A program made the position numbers and the translations under genes. From Tilletiaria anomala UBC 951 (taxonomy: Eukaryota > Basidiomycota > Exobasidiomycetes > Georgefischeriales > Tilletiariaceae): DNA of 32,655 nucleotides. The stretch lies in NCBI RefSeq assembly GCF_000711695.1, contig NW_013546876.1:1-32655 (forward strand). Direction: 5' to 3'. The notes beneath the pieces are model-generated. The model had not been told where the DNA came from and made no database searches. It was given only the letters and a program-made list of their open reading frames with translations. Shown piece by piece: positions 32,349 to 32,655 of this stretch (positions within the stretch are counted from its first letter, which is position 1; each line of letters starts with the position of its first letter).

Positions 32349-32655
32349 ATGGATAACCTTCTGAACAGGGCCAAGGTCAGTTGATGGGGCACAACCTATT
32401 GTTGCGCCAGGTACAGCTAGCTGACCCGCGTATTGAACCCAACGCTGTCCTGCCTCCTGCAGGAGTTCGCCAACTCTGACACAGGCAGGGACCTGATCAA
32501 CCAGGCGGGCTTTGGCGGCAACTTGGTACGTTCCGTAGATTCCTTCCAATGCTGATGGCCCTCTCACCTGACGTTGCAATGTCCTCTTGAATCTTCAGGG
32601 CAACAAAGACAACGAATCGTACGGCTCGGGAAACAACAACGACTCGTACGGCTCG
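32349..32655 (+). CDS. Ddr48-like stress-associated repeat protein, 5-prime part (runs off the window)
   Basis: Exons 32349-32375, 32463-32525 and 32599 to the window edge; introns 87 bp (GTCAGT, branch AGCTGACCC, TGCAG) and 73 bp (GTACGT, branch CCTGACG, TTCAG). ATG 32349 has an ideal start context (CGCCACCATGG). The product begins MDNLLNRAK, then EFANSDTGRDLINQAGFGG, then enters a repeat with units of the form NNNDSYGSG. Asn/Asp-Ser-Tyr-Gly-Ser repeats are typical of yeast Ddr48, an abundant DNA-damage- and stress-induced protein, and of related fungal proteins. A TATA box and stress-like pentamers upstream fit strong induction. The end is not in the window, so length and repeat number are unknown. 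Family call from the repeat unit and the short conserved head. Confidence 0.75.

Noticed and set aside
1-32655. Search for transposons, LTR elements, CRISPR arrays and terminal repeats
   Set aside because: No integrase, transposase or reverse transcriptase motif, no long direct or inverted terminal repeats and no regular spacer array was seen by eye.

Overview
This is nuclear DNA from a filamentous or dimorphic fungus, most likely a basidiomycete. Protein-coding genes are interrupted by many short introns (17 introns in the seven confident genes, about 60 to 87 bp, mostly GT..AG with a CTGAC- or CTAAC-like branch site). The gene set (Rtt109, Con7-type zinc finger, Ppx1, a BimC-box kinesin-5, a Diaphanous-type formin, a Ddr48-like repeat protein) is fungal. 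The intron style and GC-rich coding with Ala/Ser/Gly-rich low-complexity proteins suggest Ustilaginomycotina or a relative, but this is inference. No mobile element, virus fossil, CRISPR array, rRNA or convincing tRNA was recognised.

Layout. 1-2495: gene-poor, ending in a promoter with two telomere-repeat-like AACCCTA motifs. 2496-4285 (+): four-exon acidic nuclear-type protein of unknown function. 4286-10705: the longest gene-poor stretch; it has a TATA box, a possible two-exon small secreted cysteine protein, an AT-rich block, a TATA-bearing inverted repeat, and the long leader of the next gene with an unassigned exon-like segment at 10061-10246. 10706-12474 (+): Con7-like C2H2 regulator. 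13024-15363 (-): histone H3 acetyltransferase Rtt109. 16201-23916 (+): a 2480-residue formin in five exons, divergent from RTT109 across an 837 bp promoter. 23952-25408 (-): exopolyphosphatase Ppx1, convergent with the formin with only 35 bp between stop codons. 25409-26616: divergent promoter region with a possible overlooked two-exon gene (25831-26245) and a cluster of ACGCGT boxes. 26617-30696 (+): kinesin-5 in seven exons, one intron being GC-AG. 30697-32348: intergenic with stress-element-like pentamers and a clear TATA box. 32349 to the edge (+): start of a Ddr48-like repeat protein.

How they fit together. This is an ordinary chromosomal arm segment, not an island. Three genes belong to cell division and genome maintenance (Rtt109 in S-phase chromatin assembly, kinesin-5 in the spindle, formin in actin cables and septation). 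Two of their promoters contain ACGCG-type cell-cycle motifs. Nothing in the window forms an obviously new multi-gene system. The most useful new points are the exon structures worked out here, the GC-AG intron, the possible dual-start Ppx1, the telobox-like promoter motifs and the candidate unannotated exons or small genes.
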